Source: Ischnura elegans (taxonomy: Eukaryota; Arthropoda; Insecta; Odonata; Coenagrionidae). Taken from it: DNA of 64,000 nt. A program made the position numbers and the translations under genes. Below, one piece after another: positions 1 through 11,325 of this stretch (position 1 is its first letter; each line of letters starts with the position of its first letter). A model generated the notes under the pieces. It searched no databases. It worked only from the letters and a program-made list of their open reading frames with translations, and was not told the origin of the DNA. The stretch is from the NCBI RefSeq assembly GCF_921293095.1, contig NC_060247.1, positions 111,867,111-111,931,110 of the forward strand, in the 5' to 3' direction.

Positions 1-700
1 CATTGATTTCACTAAAGAGGAGAAGAATAATATTAACAGGGACACCGGCCTTAAAATAAGTCGTACTTGGCAACCCGTTATCTGGAAAAACTATCAACAA
101 ACTTCTCCTCCAACCTACCGCTCCCCTCCCTATACCCCCAGACTCGGATATCCGTAAATATTTGATTTAAAATTTCTACCTCATCGGTTTCCCTTGAGAA
201 AGTGATCAGCATCGGTCGGGAAACGTTGGGGCCACCCAAAAATTGACGCGGTGACATAGCCCAAAAGTTTTCATTTAACATGACGAGTACCCGCGCACGT
301 TTTAACGAAGATTTAATAATTATTTATGGCTTCATTTGAACCAAGAAATAATGCTTTCGGTCAATTCCACATTTTTTTTTATTTTCCAACCCAGGTTTCG
401 ACAATTCCACTGGAGGTATATTCAGATATGATTGCGGGCACATTGTTTGTAAAGGGGTGGGTAACACAGATAAGCCCTCCGAACGTACAGAAAATTTCTT
501 CCAAAGTAAAACCGTGTACTACTGTAGAAATAGAAACTGTATCACGTCTCCTTACTTCTTGTGGCAAAGCGTGCAATTTTTTAAAAACCCGCTGGCCGTC
601 TCTCAAGAGCCATGGTCTCATTGCGGACGAACCAAGTGAATTATAAACATGGAAAAAAATGGAGGAGCGTGCTTTAGCCGAGGAAATCTTCAAAGAAAGT
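1..700 (-). pseudogene. Possible degenerate coding relic, unrecognised
   Basis: Two minus-strand open frames (693-379 and 281-78) have protein-like composition, lie in the same direction and do not join in frame. The second contains FLGGPNVSRPMLITFSRE, which faintly recalls the x-RP-L-x-x-F core of LINE ORF1 nucleic-acid-binding proteins. That resemblance is weak and I do not rely on it. Plus-strand frames over the same interval are open too, so chance is possible. No start context, splice signal or flanking repeat supports a gene. It is best read as a possible retroelement relic or chance open frame. Confidence 0.2.
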
Positions 701-1690
701 CCTTGTGACCCTTCGCGGATGCTTACTGCTCGAGGAAGTGTAAAGCCTTAATTGGTAGGTTACTTGTCACGCTGGCTCATACGCTCATCCATTTTTTTCT
801 TCATTTCCTTTATGTATCTCGTCACCCCTTTGCACCGTACAGCAGGCGGGAGGGAAAATATATTTAGACTTTGAAAGCACCACATCCTTTCATATAACTT
901 CAATGTAAATGCCGTAACGCTAGGAGCTAGTGTATTTTTGGATGCACCTCAAAACACGGTGTGCGTCCGCGGTTACATCTTATTTCTCCACAGTTCACTC
1001 TACGATCCACTCAGTGTTCTATAAAGAAGGCTATTCAATAACTTCGGATGAATTTCATGGAAAGAGAAAAATGTGCTATTCTTATTATGTAAATGTCGTT
1101 CAAGAAACGCTGGATTAATAACTTTTTTTATATTCATCCTCAAGCTCATCACAGCGGAGAAATATCAGTTATTCGCGAAATCCCTGGGAATAAATGATTT
1201 CAATACTGTAAAAAAAGCAAGATATCCGAGTTTGAGGAGCTCTATCGCCTAAACGAAGCCATCAAATTTGATACAACAAAAATCGAACGCTAGAAAATTT
1301 ATTCCTACATTAGATAATTTACTTAAAAATTTTCTTCCTCCTAGTATTTCATGTACTTAATTATTTCTAGAAAGAAGTACCCGTTTTTCGCGCGTAACAT
1401 CAAGTTGCCCAACTTTGAGCGTTTAGTATTCGAGTAGTTTTCGTTCCAATAACTTGGAATTTTGTTGTAAGAAAGCGAGAATTATTATTAACAGTTTGCA
1501 GAAAACAAATTGTTTATACCTTGACAATTGATAGATTTGTTGTGAACAACGCAAATCTCTGTTGACTTCGAAACCAATGGATAAATGATGAGCAATGTTG
1601 ACTTTATTAGCGATATTTAATGTAATTGTTATGAATACCAGTCTTCAATTCATCGCACAGCATACATCAGTACCAGTCAATTTGTTCCGA
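701..1690. other. AT-rich non-coding stretch
   Basis: No coding, RNA or repeat feature is supported here. Open frames are short and of low complexity. Confidence 0.6.
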
Positions 1691-1699
1691 AGTTAGCAG

Positions 1700-2100
1700 A
1701 GATTCGATGCGAAATTCATCCCCCGTTTGCTGAATTCTGATCAAAATGCGGCACATGTTGCTGCTTGCTGCGACTTGAGTTTTTGGTAAAAATTTGTATG
1801 ACACTGCTTTCTGGCCCACCCAACTCACTAGATCTCGCACCTTGTGATTTACTTTTGTTCTCACGAGTGAAAATGGTGATGATAGGAAAATGTTTTCATC
1901 ACATTACGGGGGTGAAAATGGAATCGCAAGGCATCGGGAACAACGAGTAGGTACCAAAGGTGCTTCGGGCAGTAGAAAATTTTTTAAACCAATTTATCAG
2001 TTTAAATGGAGAGCACTCCGAAGGTGACAAGCGTTTGTAAGACAAAAAATTAAATTTTGAATTTTTTAAAAATTGTGTCCGGTTATTTTTGTGTCCCCTA
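1700..2100 (+). pseudogene. Mariner-family transposase relic with 3' terminal repeat
   Basis: This is a dead DNA transposon fragment. Frame 1 (1700-1786) reads RFDAKFIPRLLNSDQN, matching the mariner AKFVPRLL.xDQK block, then stops. A different frame (from about 1804) reads LLSGPPNSLDLAPCDLLLF, the mariner HPPYSPDLAPCDFFLF block that carries the second catalytic Asp, followed by KMVMIGKCF. A stop at 1948-1950 interrupts it, and the C-terminal NGEHSEGDK corresponds to the usual (Y)FEGD ending. The region between the two blocks, including the first catalytic Asp of the DD(34)D triad, is deleted. About 60 bases after the last frame the sequence TTTTTGTGTCCCCTA (ending at 2100) looks like the outer terminal repeat with a TA target edge. 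No 5' repeat is seen. Confidence 0.75.
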
Positions 2101-2254
2101 TCGTAAGTGGGCTTGTGGAATAGTGTAGATGTAACAGGTATTGTCAGGTGTCAAATACTCATCGTGTTGTTGCTCTTTTGCTCTCTATTCCCCTCAGTTT
2201 TCTTTTTAAGATTTGCTCGCTAATGATTTGCTTGGGGGGGGGGCACGACCACCG
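2101..2254. other. Spacer with a G homopolymer
   Basis: Contains a run of nine or ten G at about 2233-2242. No other feature is seen. Confidence 0.5.
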
Positions 2255-2345
2255 AAAGAGAAGTGGACAAATAGGTCGTGGATAATTACTTAATTCCGTC
2301 GTTCACCACGTGCGTACCTTTCTGTAGGTAGTACCTTATTTGTAG
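2255..2345 (+). repeat. Dispersed repeat, left member of an inverted pair
   Basis: About 90 bases match 4533-4624 in reverse orientation (AATTCCGTCGTTCACCA, GCGTACCTTTCTGTAGGTAG) with roughly 85% identity by eye. The two members are 2.2 kb apart. They may be terminal repeats of one decayed element or two independent copies of a short repeat; nothing between them looks like a transposase. Confidence 0.65.
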
Positions 2346-3209
2346 GTATGTCTCTCTCGGTGGTCGTGGGTAGGGTTGCTTTGGCGACGAGCGGTTTGCC
2401 CTTACTGACGTTTTGTTGTCGATTCGCAAGTTTTGGAAAACAAAAAATTAATTAATTCAGCTCATATTTTCCGAGGTCATTTTTATTCCATATTTTGTGA
2501 GACCAATATGACCACGCATTCCGGGTTCTAAGTTTCCCCTTCTCTGTGCAGATACTATCCTTCTCGAGCAACGCCGGTTTGCCTGGTTAGTAGAGGATAA
2601 AATCTCAGGATTCGTTGAACGGAGAGGGAGAATGAACCATCGTTTCCAACAAGTCTGCGAGTACTCAAGCACTCCATTCATCGGTTGAATAAATGGGGCG
2701 AGTGTCTGGAAAACATCTCTTAGTTTGACCGGTGGGCAGTGAGTAATTTGGAGGGTGAGGTTGAAGAAAAAACCTGGGGTTGAATGAACAAGTAATCTCA
2801 AGGACTATGTGATCAAAGGAGGAGGTACGGGCTCAGAGAATGAAGGAGAGGAGATAGAACGTGGAAATATTCAGAGTTAACGATGATAACAAGTCAGTGT
2901 TCAACTGCCACGGGAAGGAAATTCTGATTATTCCCTCAAGATTTTACACGCGTTCGTCATGGGAGCGGAGCTGTGCTTCTTAGAAAGCTTTGAAAATTTA
3001 TCTTATCACAGTGGACATGGTACACTGGTATAGTCTGTCCGAACACTGAAGTCGGGTTTAACGCGACGCTCGAGAGCCCAACACTAGCCGACTAGCCGCG
3101 TACCCTCCATCCGCCAAAAGACCGGGTCTGGCGACCGCGTGCGCTGTAACGATTCACCAATCGAACTCTACTCCGAAAAATAATCGCATAATAGTGAGCA
3201 CAATTTTAA
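2346..3209. other. Non-coding stretch between repeats
   Basis: A 114-residue minus-strand open frame (2801-2457) exists but shows no motif, no start context and no splice support. Nothing else is recognised. Confidence 0.5.
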
Positions 3210-3725
3210 TTTTTTTATTACAGTTTTAATTTCTACGTGTGATTTCATGAAAAAAAGAGCATAAACACGTATGTCAAATTGCCTTAGGGTTTACCCACGT
3301 TTGTTCACATCTTTTTCCACTTAGCAAACGTAATTTGTACTATTCGATACGTTTACCATCATATTATGTTGGACGTGATTACCAGAAGAAAATAAAAGAA
3401 ATAGACAGCAACAGAGAGAGGTTTATTAATGTCATTCTTCCCTCATATTATTAAGAATAGCAACGATGTCTTTTTTATTACGAAAAATTATCACTTAAGT
3501 AAGTAATTTTTTATTACAGTTTTGATTACTACGTCTTATTTCATGAAAAAAGAGTATAAACACAACGCAGTTGTGTCAATTAGTTCATTTAGTGGTTGCA
3601 ATAAATTGTATTTTGATTTCAATTAAAATAGAATGATAAAGGGCTAACAACGCATTTGTACCAATTAGTTCATTTAGTGGTTGAAAAAAAATTTATTTTG
3701 ATTTCAATTAAAATAGAATGATTAG
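3210..3725 (+). repeat. AT-rich local duplications
   Basis: Two nested duplications are visible. A block at 3574-3638 (CAATTAGTTCATTTAGTGG ... ATTTCAATTAAAATAGAATG) recurs at 3657-3721, an 83-base period. A second block, TTATTACAGTTTTAATTTC with ATTTCATGAAAAAA, at about 3213-3270 recurs at about 3509-3560. This looks like unequal exchange or slippage inside an unknown AT-rich repeat; no coding content. Confidence 0.7.
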
Positions 3726-4084
3726 TGTAACTCGCTAGGACGATTTATTGCATGTTTTTTTTTGTTCTTCTGCCATAGCTCTCACTTTGCATGGATATGA
3801 AATTTGGAATTACTACTCATTGACAAATTTTGTATTTGCATGAATATGCACGTATATTTTGTTATCATGCGTAATATTTCTATGACCTTGCGGCGTGCAT
3901 GTGCCGATCCTCTTCAATGATGCATGTTGGTAATTGGTCACCCCCTGCCAAACACCCAAGAGGTGGCTCGGAGGGCATTTACTAGATTTAGATAAAAAGG
4001 TATAACTCAAGTGGACTTCGATATTGTAAAAAAAGTTGAATTTTGATCATGTTTTTACCACGCAAGTTTGGATAAAATTCCAGA

Positions 4085-4335
4085 CGTCCATGAAAATCCT
4101 CAGAGATTCGAATCACGCAGCGCTTCAAAGGGTAAGTGAGTGTACAGCATTAATGCCACAGTGCATGAATTTCGCATTTTCACTGTAGGAGAGCTGTTTG
4201 CTTCCCTCGGCCAACTCTTACTTTGGCTTTTGTAATGCTTTAAGATTTTCCGGAGTCTTTACCCGAGATTTGAACCACGGAACTCTCAATCATAAGTCAG
4301 GCGCTACACCCACTGCTACCACGCTCTCCAAAAAA
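4085..4335 (-). repeat. tRNA-derived SINE fragments
   Basis: Read on the minus strand, 4335-4255 has an A-box-like GTGGTAGCAGTGGG and a B-box GGTTCAAATCTC spaced as in a tRNA promoter. A second B-box-like GATTCGAATCTC lies at about 4102-4113. The acceptor stem does not pair, so these are pol III-derived SINE heads rather than functional tRNA genes. The sequence just upstream (3890-3975) may be related SINE body, but I cannot show it. Confidence 0.5.
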
Positions 4336-4532
4336 AGCGAAACACGACTAATACTAGTTTTCAATCAAAAATTAGCGGTGAAAGGCATTGGTGAAGAATG
4401 GGTGCGATAATTACGATGTTTCGCTCCATATTAACATTTTTTCCACGAAATGAAACCGAAACAGTTCAATTCATTTTATTTTATAGTGGTTCAAAGGTGT
4501 AGAAAAGATTCTAGCTGCGGAAAAAAATCACA

Positions 4533-4624
4533 TACAAACAAGGCACTACCTACAGAAAGGTACGCATATGGTGAACGACGGAATTAAGAAATTAGCCGCG
4601 ACCTATTTATCCACTTCCCTCTCT
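4533..4624 (-). repeat. Dispersed repeat, right member of an inverted pair
   Basis: Reverse-complement partner of 2255-2345. Both contain the CGTACCTTTCTGTAGGTAG block and the AGTGGAYAAATAGGTCG block in the same relative order. Confidence 0.65.
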
Positions 4625-5636
4625 CTTCTACGGGAGACGAAGCATATTTGCCAGACATCCCATCTATCCACGATCGTTGAGGGACTTGAAAATATTTAGC
4701 ACGGCGCATCTAATAGTTACGACAAATGAATTTTGTATTATGACATATTCTCGGGAGAAATGCCTTGTGTGGATGAAAGGACGGATTTTGTGACTCAATT
4801 CTGTGCAGTATTCCCTCTCTCACAGGGGTCGAGACGCATGAGCACCTTATCATAAACATCGCGGGTCAAAACGTCTTCCTCATCCACCCACTTCCAGAAG
4901 CCACTTCTTTTCCTTTGCAGCACAGGGCGGAATAATTTTTTTTCGACTGATAAGCGAAGGGTAGGGAAAGTGCTGGTCACCGTCTCGCCCTGGGCACCAA
5001 GTCATTAAAACTGACGGTCAAAACGTCTTCCGCCGTGGGCTTCAAAACTCTTTTTGACCGATTGGTAAGTAGGTCCTCGCTCGACGCTCGGAGTCAGAGG
5101 CATAGTCAGGGAGATTATTAGCGGGGAAGGGAGGACAGAGGGGGAGCGACCCGGGGAAACAGGGGGTGGAACCTCCCTCTAGGGAATATGTGAACATTTT
5201 TAACTTTAGAAATCACATTTTACTTATGTCATTTTGCCACTTAAAATTACACAATTGATTGATGGTCGGGTAGCTGTTTCGCTAAAACATATTGGTGCAG
5301 TCGAATACATTTTTTGCTGGTTAATATTTTTCTGATAAAATTAACGGGTTTGGGGGGGTCATGTGCCCGCTGATCCCCCCTTTGCTACGCCGATACTCGG
5401 AGTGTCTGTTGTTCTCAACGGCTGGGGCGTGGTTCAGCAGCGTAGCCAATTCGTTGTCAATTCGGAGCTTAACAAATATTTAGCTCCTAGGTGGGATGAT
5501 TTTTCTGTCTAGAATGCACTCATAAAAATGGTCTTATAAGGCCAAAACCTGTAGGTAGAGTGTCTTAAATATATTTGTGGAACACTAAAAGTGATTTCAT
5601 ATTGTAGTCTCGATTTCTCTAGGTGAACACGCCAAT
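4625..5636. other. Non-coding stretch with G- and C-run segment
   Basis: The part at 5095-5395 begins with G-rich sequence and ends in a G run and a C run before TTTGCTACGCC. That resembles the end composition of the GGCGTACCC-ended family annotated at 16813-17147, but without a convincing terminal repeat. A 61-residue minus-strand open frame at 4980-4795 has no recognisable motif. Confidence 0.4.
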
Positions 5637-5705
5637 AATCGACTTCATTCTTGGGATATCAAAAGGATACCCGGGATTAGAATCCCGAACCTTCACGTCC
5701 GAAGC
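5637..5705 (-). repeat. Possible tRNA-derived SINE piece
   Basis: On the minus strand the sequence GGTTCGGGATTCTAATCCC resembles a pol III B box with its T-arm. Only this short segment is recognisable. Confidence 0.35.
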
Positions 5706-6939
5706 CAAATGCCAAAACGCTTGGGTCGGCGATAGACGAGGGCCCTGAGCTCAGGAGGCCCCCAAAACGCTTGCGTCTATCGTGAAGGGTTTATGAAAGG
5801 TGTAATTAATAAAGAATCATATAACTTTAACCAAAATCGTTTTTGCTACCTATTACCAAATTCTAAGTTTTCATCAATTTGCTTTATTTAACAACTTACT
5901 CAGTGTAAAAAGGTCATATAAAATAAATAGAACAAACGAGTGAGAAGATTAAAGAGAACCTAATCCATTTTTGAAAGGGACACTCGGAAAGCTTATTTTA
6001 GAGTGTTTTTTAGATTTGTATTATTAAATTTTATAAGCTGTGAAATAATTCTTACTTTTACCAGTAAGTATTATTTTTCTTACGAAATTGTTATTTGTGG
6101 ACTTGAGTCTGGTTTTTAAGAGCCAGAATAGCATTGAAATCCATTTCCAGACATGCAATTTCCCCAAATTTTCCGGGGGGGGCTTCTTGTGCGCCAGCTA
6201 GGGCCCCCATTCACCACAGACCGCCCCTGACTGTAACCCAAACCATTTCAAATAAGCAAGTGATCTGAAACAATAAAGAGACCGGCCTGGTACATTTGTC
6301 AATACTCTTTCTATCCAAGGTTTTCTTTTAGGTATATTTACTATCTTATTCAGAGTAATTAATTCGCTGGTCAATAATTTCACCAAAAAGAGAAGGGAAT
6401 CTAGACAGGAAACTAGTTAGACATTCGCTCTCTGTTTCACAATTTTTTTCCTCGAAACTATTGCCAATGTCTGCCTAAAGTAATCAACTCGAATTGATAT
6501 TACAAGATTTTTTCTAATTCGAATCGATCATTACCTTCGATCAGAATTCATGCGTCAAAGTTTCGACAAAAAATGTCAAAATTATGATATTTTTTTTCGG
6601 ATAGTCCCTTCCGATGCCCTCCCTTAATTTTAAATTGGGTCGGTGAAAATTCAACCCATGGGTTGGAGAAGGTTTCAAATTCAATATTGGCCAAAAAGTT
6701 TTAAAAATGTTTTAATTACTTCGGTTAGTCCACGAATATTACCAAAGATAATCCTCAAGACGACCTGTAAATGTGTTGTCACCCACCGCGCATTTGAATG
6801 GGTTTACAAAAGTTTCCACTCGCGTCGCTAACGGACAAAGTGATCCGAGGTTCACCGAGAAATATAGTAAAATTAGGGGTGTTGACCGAAATTTATACGC
6901 ATGACGATGCGATTTCAAATGCTATTAATCGCAAAAACG
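5706..6939. other. AT-rich non-coding stretch
   Basis: No gene or repeat is supported. Short open frames near 6640-7010 overlap a repeat family rather than a gene. Confidence 0.5.
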
Positions 6940-7046
6940 AACCTTGTTCTGCAAAATATTGGAAAAATTGGATAGCATTGCATTCATCACCGCGTCGCGG
7001 GCATTTTTGAACACCGATTAAAATGCAACCAATGCAAAGTTGCAAC
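6940..7046 (-). repeat. Dispersed repeat family A, copy 1
   Basis: The reverse complement matches 41034-41138 closely (GGTTGCATTTTAATC, TTCAAAAATG, CGCGGTGATGA, CAATATTTTGCAG) and 45578-45690 more weakly. Three copies in 64 kb in mixed orientation indicate an interspersed repeat. No terminal repeat or pol III box was found, so the class is unknown. Confidence 0.65.
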
Positions 7047-7393
7047 GGAAATTTTATGTGATTGAATTTGGCCACTTCAATTCAATCCCCTCGAATTAGT
7101 CTCACGGTTTAATTTCTACTTCGGTTCTTGGACATTTGTCATCAGAGTTCCGACGGTTTTCAGAGCCCTGCAAGACACGATAAGGGAAGCAGCCGAACAT
7201 GATGTCAGCATTTCCTATCCACCATAAGAATCTCCCTGCCACCCTCTCCAAATCTTCCACTGCTCACATAAATCCATTAAACTACCCTTTCACTCTGATT
7301 TTGATGGGCCCCTGTCCTGGGTTTTTCCAAAACCTCCCGCTATTCCCTCCCTCTAAGCCTCCCACCTCTACCTCACTCCAATGCCAACGCCCT

Positions 7394-7556
7394 TATAAAA
7401 AGCCACGACTGGTGCACGAGTGTTCTTACTTGAATTCTGGTCGTTATGGTGAGAAGTTTCGTTCGTTTGGTTGTTGCTTATGTTCGGTGCTAAAGCGTAT
7501 AGTGCTCTGCTGATGGACGCCGAGGACAAGTCTGGCATGTGTCAGGTTCCCTCTGA
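7394..7556 (+). promoter_or_regulatory. TATA promoter and candidate first coding exon
   Basis: TATAAAA at 7394-7400 lies in a pyrimidine-rich flank; a transcription start is expected about 25-30 bases downstream, near 7425. An ATG at 7513 (context CTG-ATGG, G at +4) opens MDAEDKSGMCQVPS and runs to a perfect donor, GA|GTAAGT, at 7557. That gives a 44-base coding part ending in phase 2. An earlier ATG at 7447 is followed within 16 codons by a stop and may be a short upstream ORF. I do not recognise the peptide. The next exon was not identified. TATA-to-ATG spacing and donor quality together make this one of the few gene-like signals in the window. Confidence 0.4.
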
Positions 7557-8884
7557 GTAAGTTATTTTTTATTAATACTTAAGTAACTGTTAAAATCTTA
7601 TAAGAATTTGGCATGTTTTCTACCATTTTTTTCTTATTTGCTAATCTCATTTAAACATCGTCATCGACTGAATATATTGGTTTGACAAGGTTTTATCTGT
7701 GGCCTTAAAAGTTTTGAGGAAGTTGATACTTATTTCTTGATGTGGTTCTACTTGCCACTCGATTTAATTTTAAAATGTAAAATTAGCTTATTATTTCTTC
7801 TCTCTCTTCACGCTAAGGGGGTTAAGTTTATAATTTAATTTGCCCTTCAAATACGAAGTTAACGCAGTTAGGTCAAGATTAATGAAATAGTCAATCGGCG
7901 CCTTGTGAAGGCAAGGCGGCGACATTAGTAAATCTCAATCTAAATGTCATCGAAATCATATAATAATGTGATATGTTCTCGTGCAAAATCAGCAGTATTT
8001 GTAATTTTTCGGTATCAAACACTATTTATTTGACAATTTTTTTTCTTCCAATCTTGATCGATTGCTGTTATTTTTTCTTTTCATCTCTTTATTATTTCTT
8101 ATCATCTGTATTACAATAAATCAATTTGATCCGTTTCAGGATATTCATCGGAAAACTTCGCTCAGAGTTCTTCGAGGCGTTCCCTCCCTTGCAAAACGCT
8201 GTTTCTTGTACTCCTACCAAAAACAAGTATTTTCTCACGTTTCGTCTAAGGTGATATTTTACCTCATTTCTTTCCTTCATTAAGATTCTTACTTCAAGTT
8301 CACAGGTCAGCCCTGGTGTTGATCTCCTTAAATTTTTCTAATATGCTGATATTTGCATATTCACGTTTTTTTTGTTTAATCTCCATTAAAATTGTCCCGT
8401 TTCCACAGCTTTCCTGCGACAGTCTTCATTGAACAATCTATCATTACGTCACAGATTACATTACCCTGTCTTCTTCTCAATGCCTTCGGTAGATTTGTCT
8501 GCCATGCTTCGCGACCTCTCTAAATCAATCAAATCAAAACTTCTATTCAATTTAGTGGTTAGATTTGTGCTTCGTGAAAACTGAATATTGTTTGACGCAC
8601 CTGATCCTCGCTGCTAGCGCTATTATTCTACGATACACTTTCACGTCTTCCTTTCCGATGACTGTGGCGAGCAGCGGAACGATGCGAAGAGTGCAACCGT
8701 ACCCGAAATGCTGGTAGAATACGGCCTTACATGCTCCCATCCTATTGTACTCCTAAGATGTCTGTCGCTACTACCAAACCCCAACAACTTCTTTTTCCTT
8801 TTCCTAATCCTCCGTTTGATGAACCTTCGACAATATCCGACGGCGTCGAGGTGCAGCCAGCAATGAAGACAGTGCTAGTGAAGT
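7557..8884. other. Intron-like AT-rich sequence
   Basis: Follows the donor at 7557. No supported exon is found. A 62-residue minus-strand open frame (8740-8552) shows no known domain. Confidence 0.4.
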
Positions 8885-9012
8885 GTTCAGTGCTCTAAAT
8901 ATTCATGGCCAGTTGTGTGTTGATTAGTGCTACAGTTATTTTGCGTGTGCGACGGGGGAGCGTCGTTGGAAAGCAGAGCTCTTCCGCCGATGGACCTTGC
9001 AGATGAGTTAAG
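8885..9012 (+). CDS. Candidate alternative first exon
   Basis: A GC-richer segment contains an initiator-like TTCAGTG at about 8886-8892. It ends with an ATG at 8990 in a CCGCCG-ATGG context and the short frame MDLADELR, then a good donor AG|GTAAGG at 9013. The coding part ends in phase 2, the same phase as the exon ending at 7556, so both could splice to one downstream exon. Two acceptor-like sites follow at about 9252 and 9380 (poly-T tract then CAG), but joining either creates an immediate stop, so the real partner would lie elsewhere. The peptide is not recognised. Confidence 0.35.
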
Positions 9013-11150
9013 GTAAGGGAGCAACTCCTCTTCCAGGGTGCAAAGTGTGTAGGGTGGTTAGATTATCTCACGAGACATGGCCCATTCGCGGTAGGGCCCT
9101 CCGATGGGGCATTAAAGAAACAATACTTCTGCTTACTGCTCCAAGTTTAAAGCTTGCCTTTCTGGAAATGCACTCCCAACAAAGAATTTCTTTCCTCGTC
9201 AATTTCATATTTTTATCGTGGTTTCTCGACTGTAGTCGTAACTTTTTTTTCAGGTGACAGCTATTACCATTAGTTTCGTGTCTAGTGCCGTGATGGAAAT
9301 ACTCCCTTAAGTACGCTTTTTGCGATTCCCCAATTTAGTTAGGCTGGCGAGGGTTTTTTGTATTGTTTTCTTTTTTTCAGGTGACCGATAAATTCATTAC
9401 CGCCGTAAAGTGCACACCTATTATATTCATTAGGATTTTAATTATAGGAATCTCCTTCCTTCTTTAGTATAATGTACACTGAATTAAATATACCTTGAGC
9501 GTAGGAGGTCAAAGAAATTCTTTTTTGCAAGTAGTAGTCCGGTCTGGCAAACTCTTTTCTTGGAGCAAGCAGGGTATACCCTTAGAGAAGTGGTGGGAGC
9601 AATTAAGGGACATTAGCTGATGGTTTAGGTAGGAATTTAAAGGTTGTTAGGCTCTTAAGGTGACTCACAGGAAATTAAGCTCTCCTCATGACACCCTACC
9701 CTGAATTAGAGAATTTATAATATTATGTGCTAAGGTGTTCCCCAAGTTTTTATTTTGTTCGTAGAGCTTTAAGAAAATGTGAAATTTTTGTTATAGTCTC
9801 ATCAAATTAACAGCACTATGTAAGGCACAATGTAGTTGGGCTATGGATTTTGGTGTATTTTTATGTATCTCACCTGATTGTAAGGAATCTTTTTTTTTGT
9901 AATTGTGCACTGTAATAAATGTTTTTGAAGAAAGATAATTCGAAAATGTGTTCTTATTTAATTTCCGAAGGCAGCCCCCGTCTGTTTTGAAGGCGGGGCT
10001 GTAACCTGGCACAGTAGGACGACTCTCACTGCCGTTCGTATGGATGTGCAGAATAAGAGGCGTGATTGGGCCGGCCATTCGGCCTTCGTCGTACGTTTCT
10101 GTCGGTGACGAAGGCCGAGAATTGGGTTCCAACGAGCTGGCATGATACCTCTTTGGGTGGCACCAGGAAACTCATGCACACTTTACATTCATTTCTTCTC
10201 TCTCTCCTATTTCTCTTTCTTCTTTCGCTATCAAAGTGTTGATTTTTTGTGAATCCATCGTTATGTCGACATGGTTTGGTTAAATAACTACTAGTTTGTT
10301 GGTGTGTTATCTATTTAACTGGTGAATTTGGTCGTCAAACGTCTCGGTATGTGGGATTAGATTTATTTTTGACAATGGAGTTTATTTATTTCGACGCGTG
10401 TGATGCATTATTATTACCAGCCTTTTCTTAACTTGCGGCGTCTGTTTGTATGCTTCACTGATGGAATCTTTTCTTTTATTTGTAACCCACTTCCAATCGC
10501 TGGATCGGTTTGCAATTTTGCACACTTGCTCGATTCTGATAACTATGCATTGTTCACTGATCAGACATTGGATATTTTTTTGCGGTGCAAGCTCATTTCT
10601 GCATGGAAAAGTAGTTTTAAATTTCCCCAATAGATGTCGTTAATAATAATTTTTGACCGAAATTACTTTAATAGCTCCGATTCAATCGATTACATGACCA
10701 CTAAAAGACCGAAAATATAAATAAAGATTTACATCATGGTGTTAAAAAAAAGTGGTAAATATACTAAAAACTAGTAAAATTAGCTTTTAATCATTCGGGG
10801 AGTCAGGTGTGGGTGCTAATATAGACGCAATCTTGATATTGCGTGCCAGTCCTTACTTACGTAACAGGTTTTCCTACAGTCCAAAATTTAAAATTAACTA
10901 GCACTCTGGCTTTATTCTTATAATGAAAAAAACTTATTTTTACTTTTTAATGAATATCTATTGTTATCTATTGTTTCACTGAATATCGGTTCGTCCACCG
11001 ATAGGCGGCTCTTGTGGTTACGGAGAATTGAAAAAATGTGCCGATTTTCTTTACCGCGGTCACATTCACGGCAGTTGGCCGGCTAATTCCTCATAGTTGC
11101 CTCGTCTCTAGAAGAATTCTTCTGCTAATTTGACTTTTAATTCTTAAACA
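9013..11150. other. Non-coding stretch with one GC-richer patch
   Basis: Mostly AT-rich. The interval 9960-10180 is GC-richer and has overlapping open frames on both strands (minus 10179-9791), none with a recognisable domain. Confidence 0.4.
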
Positions 11151-11300
11151 ATGCAAGAGAGACGGGGCATGCTTCGCATCCGAGCGGCGGATGGCAGTCT
11201 TTTCGAAAATTGCGGAGGAGTTGAGGAATCGGAGTCACCGCCTGGGCGTGCCGTGCACCGCTTTCGTGCGGTGCTCGACCGCTCGGCCAGCCCCAACTAA
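11151..11300 (+). CDS. Small ORF in a GC-rich block, unknown
   Basis: ATG at 11151 to TAA at 11298-11300 gives 49 codons, beginning MQERRGMLRIRAADGS and rich in Arg and Glu, in sequence far more GC-rich than its surroundings. A pyrimidine tract and CAG (TTTTCCCTTTCATTTTCAG) follows at about 11310-11330, which would suit an acceptor for a following exon. No family resemblance is seen. It may be a genuine small protein, part of an exon, or chance in a CpG-rich promoter island. Confidence 0.3.
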   Translation: MQERRGMLRIRAADGSLFENCGGVEESESPPGRAVHRFRAVLDRSASPN

Positions 11301-11325
11301 TCGGCCTTTCTTTTCCCTTTCATTT

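Noticed and set aside
1..700. LINE ORF1 assignment
   Set aside because: Only a short FLGGPNVSRPMLITFS stretch recalls ORF1 proteins; no second motif supports it.
9240..9395. Second exon right after the exon ending at 9012
   Set aside because: Both acceptor-like sites (about 9252 and 9380) give an immediate in-frame TGA when joined in the required phase.
9791..10179. Minus-strand open frames as a gene
   Set aside because: Two overlapping frames with no domain; a faint plus-strand LINE-like NKRRDWAGH stretch is too short to call.
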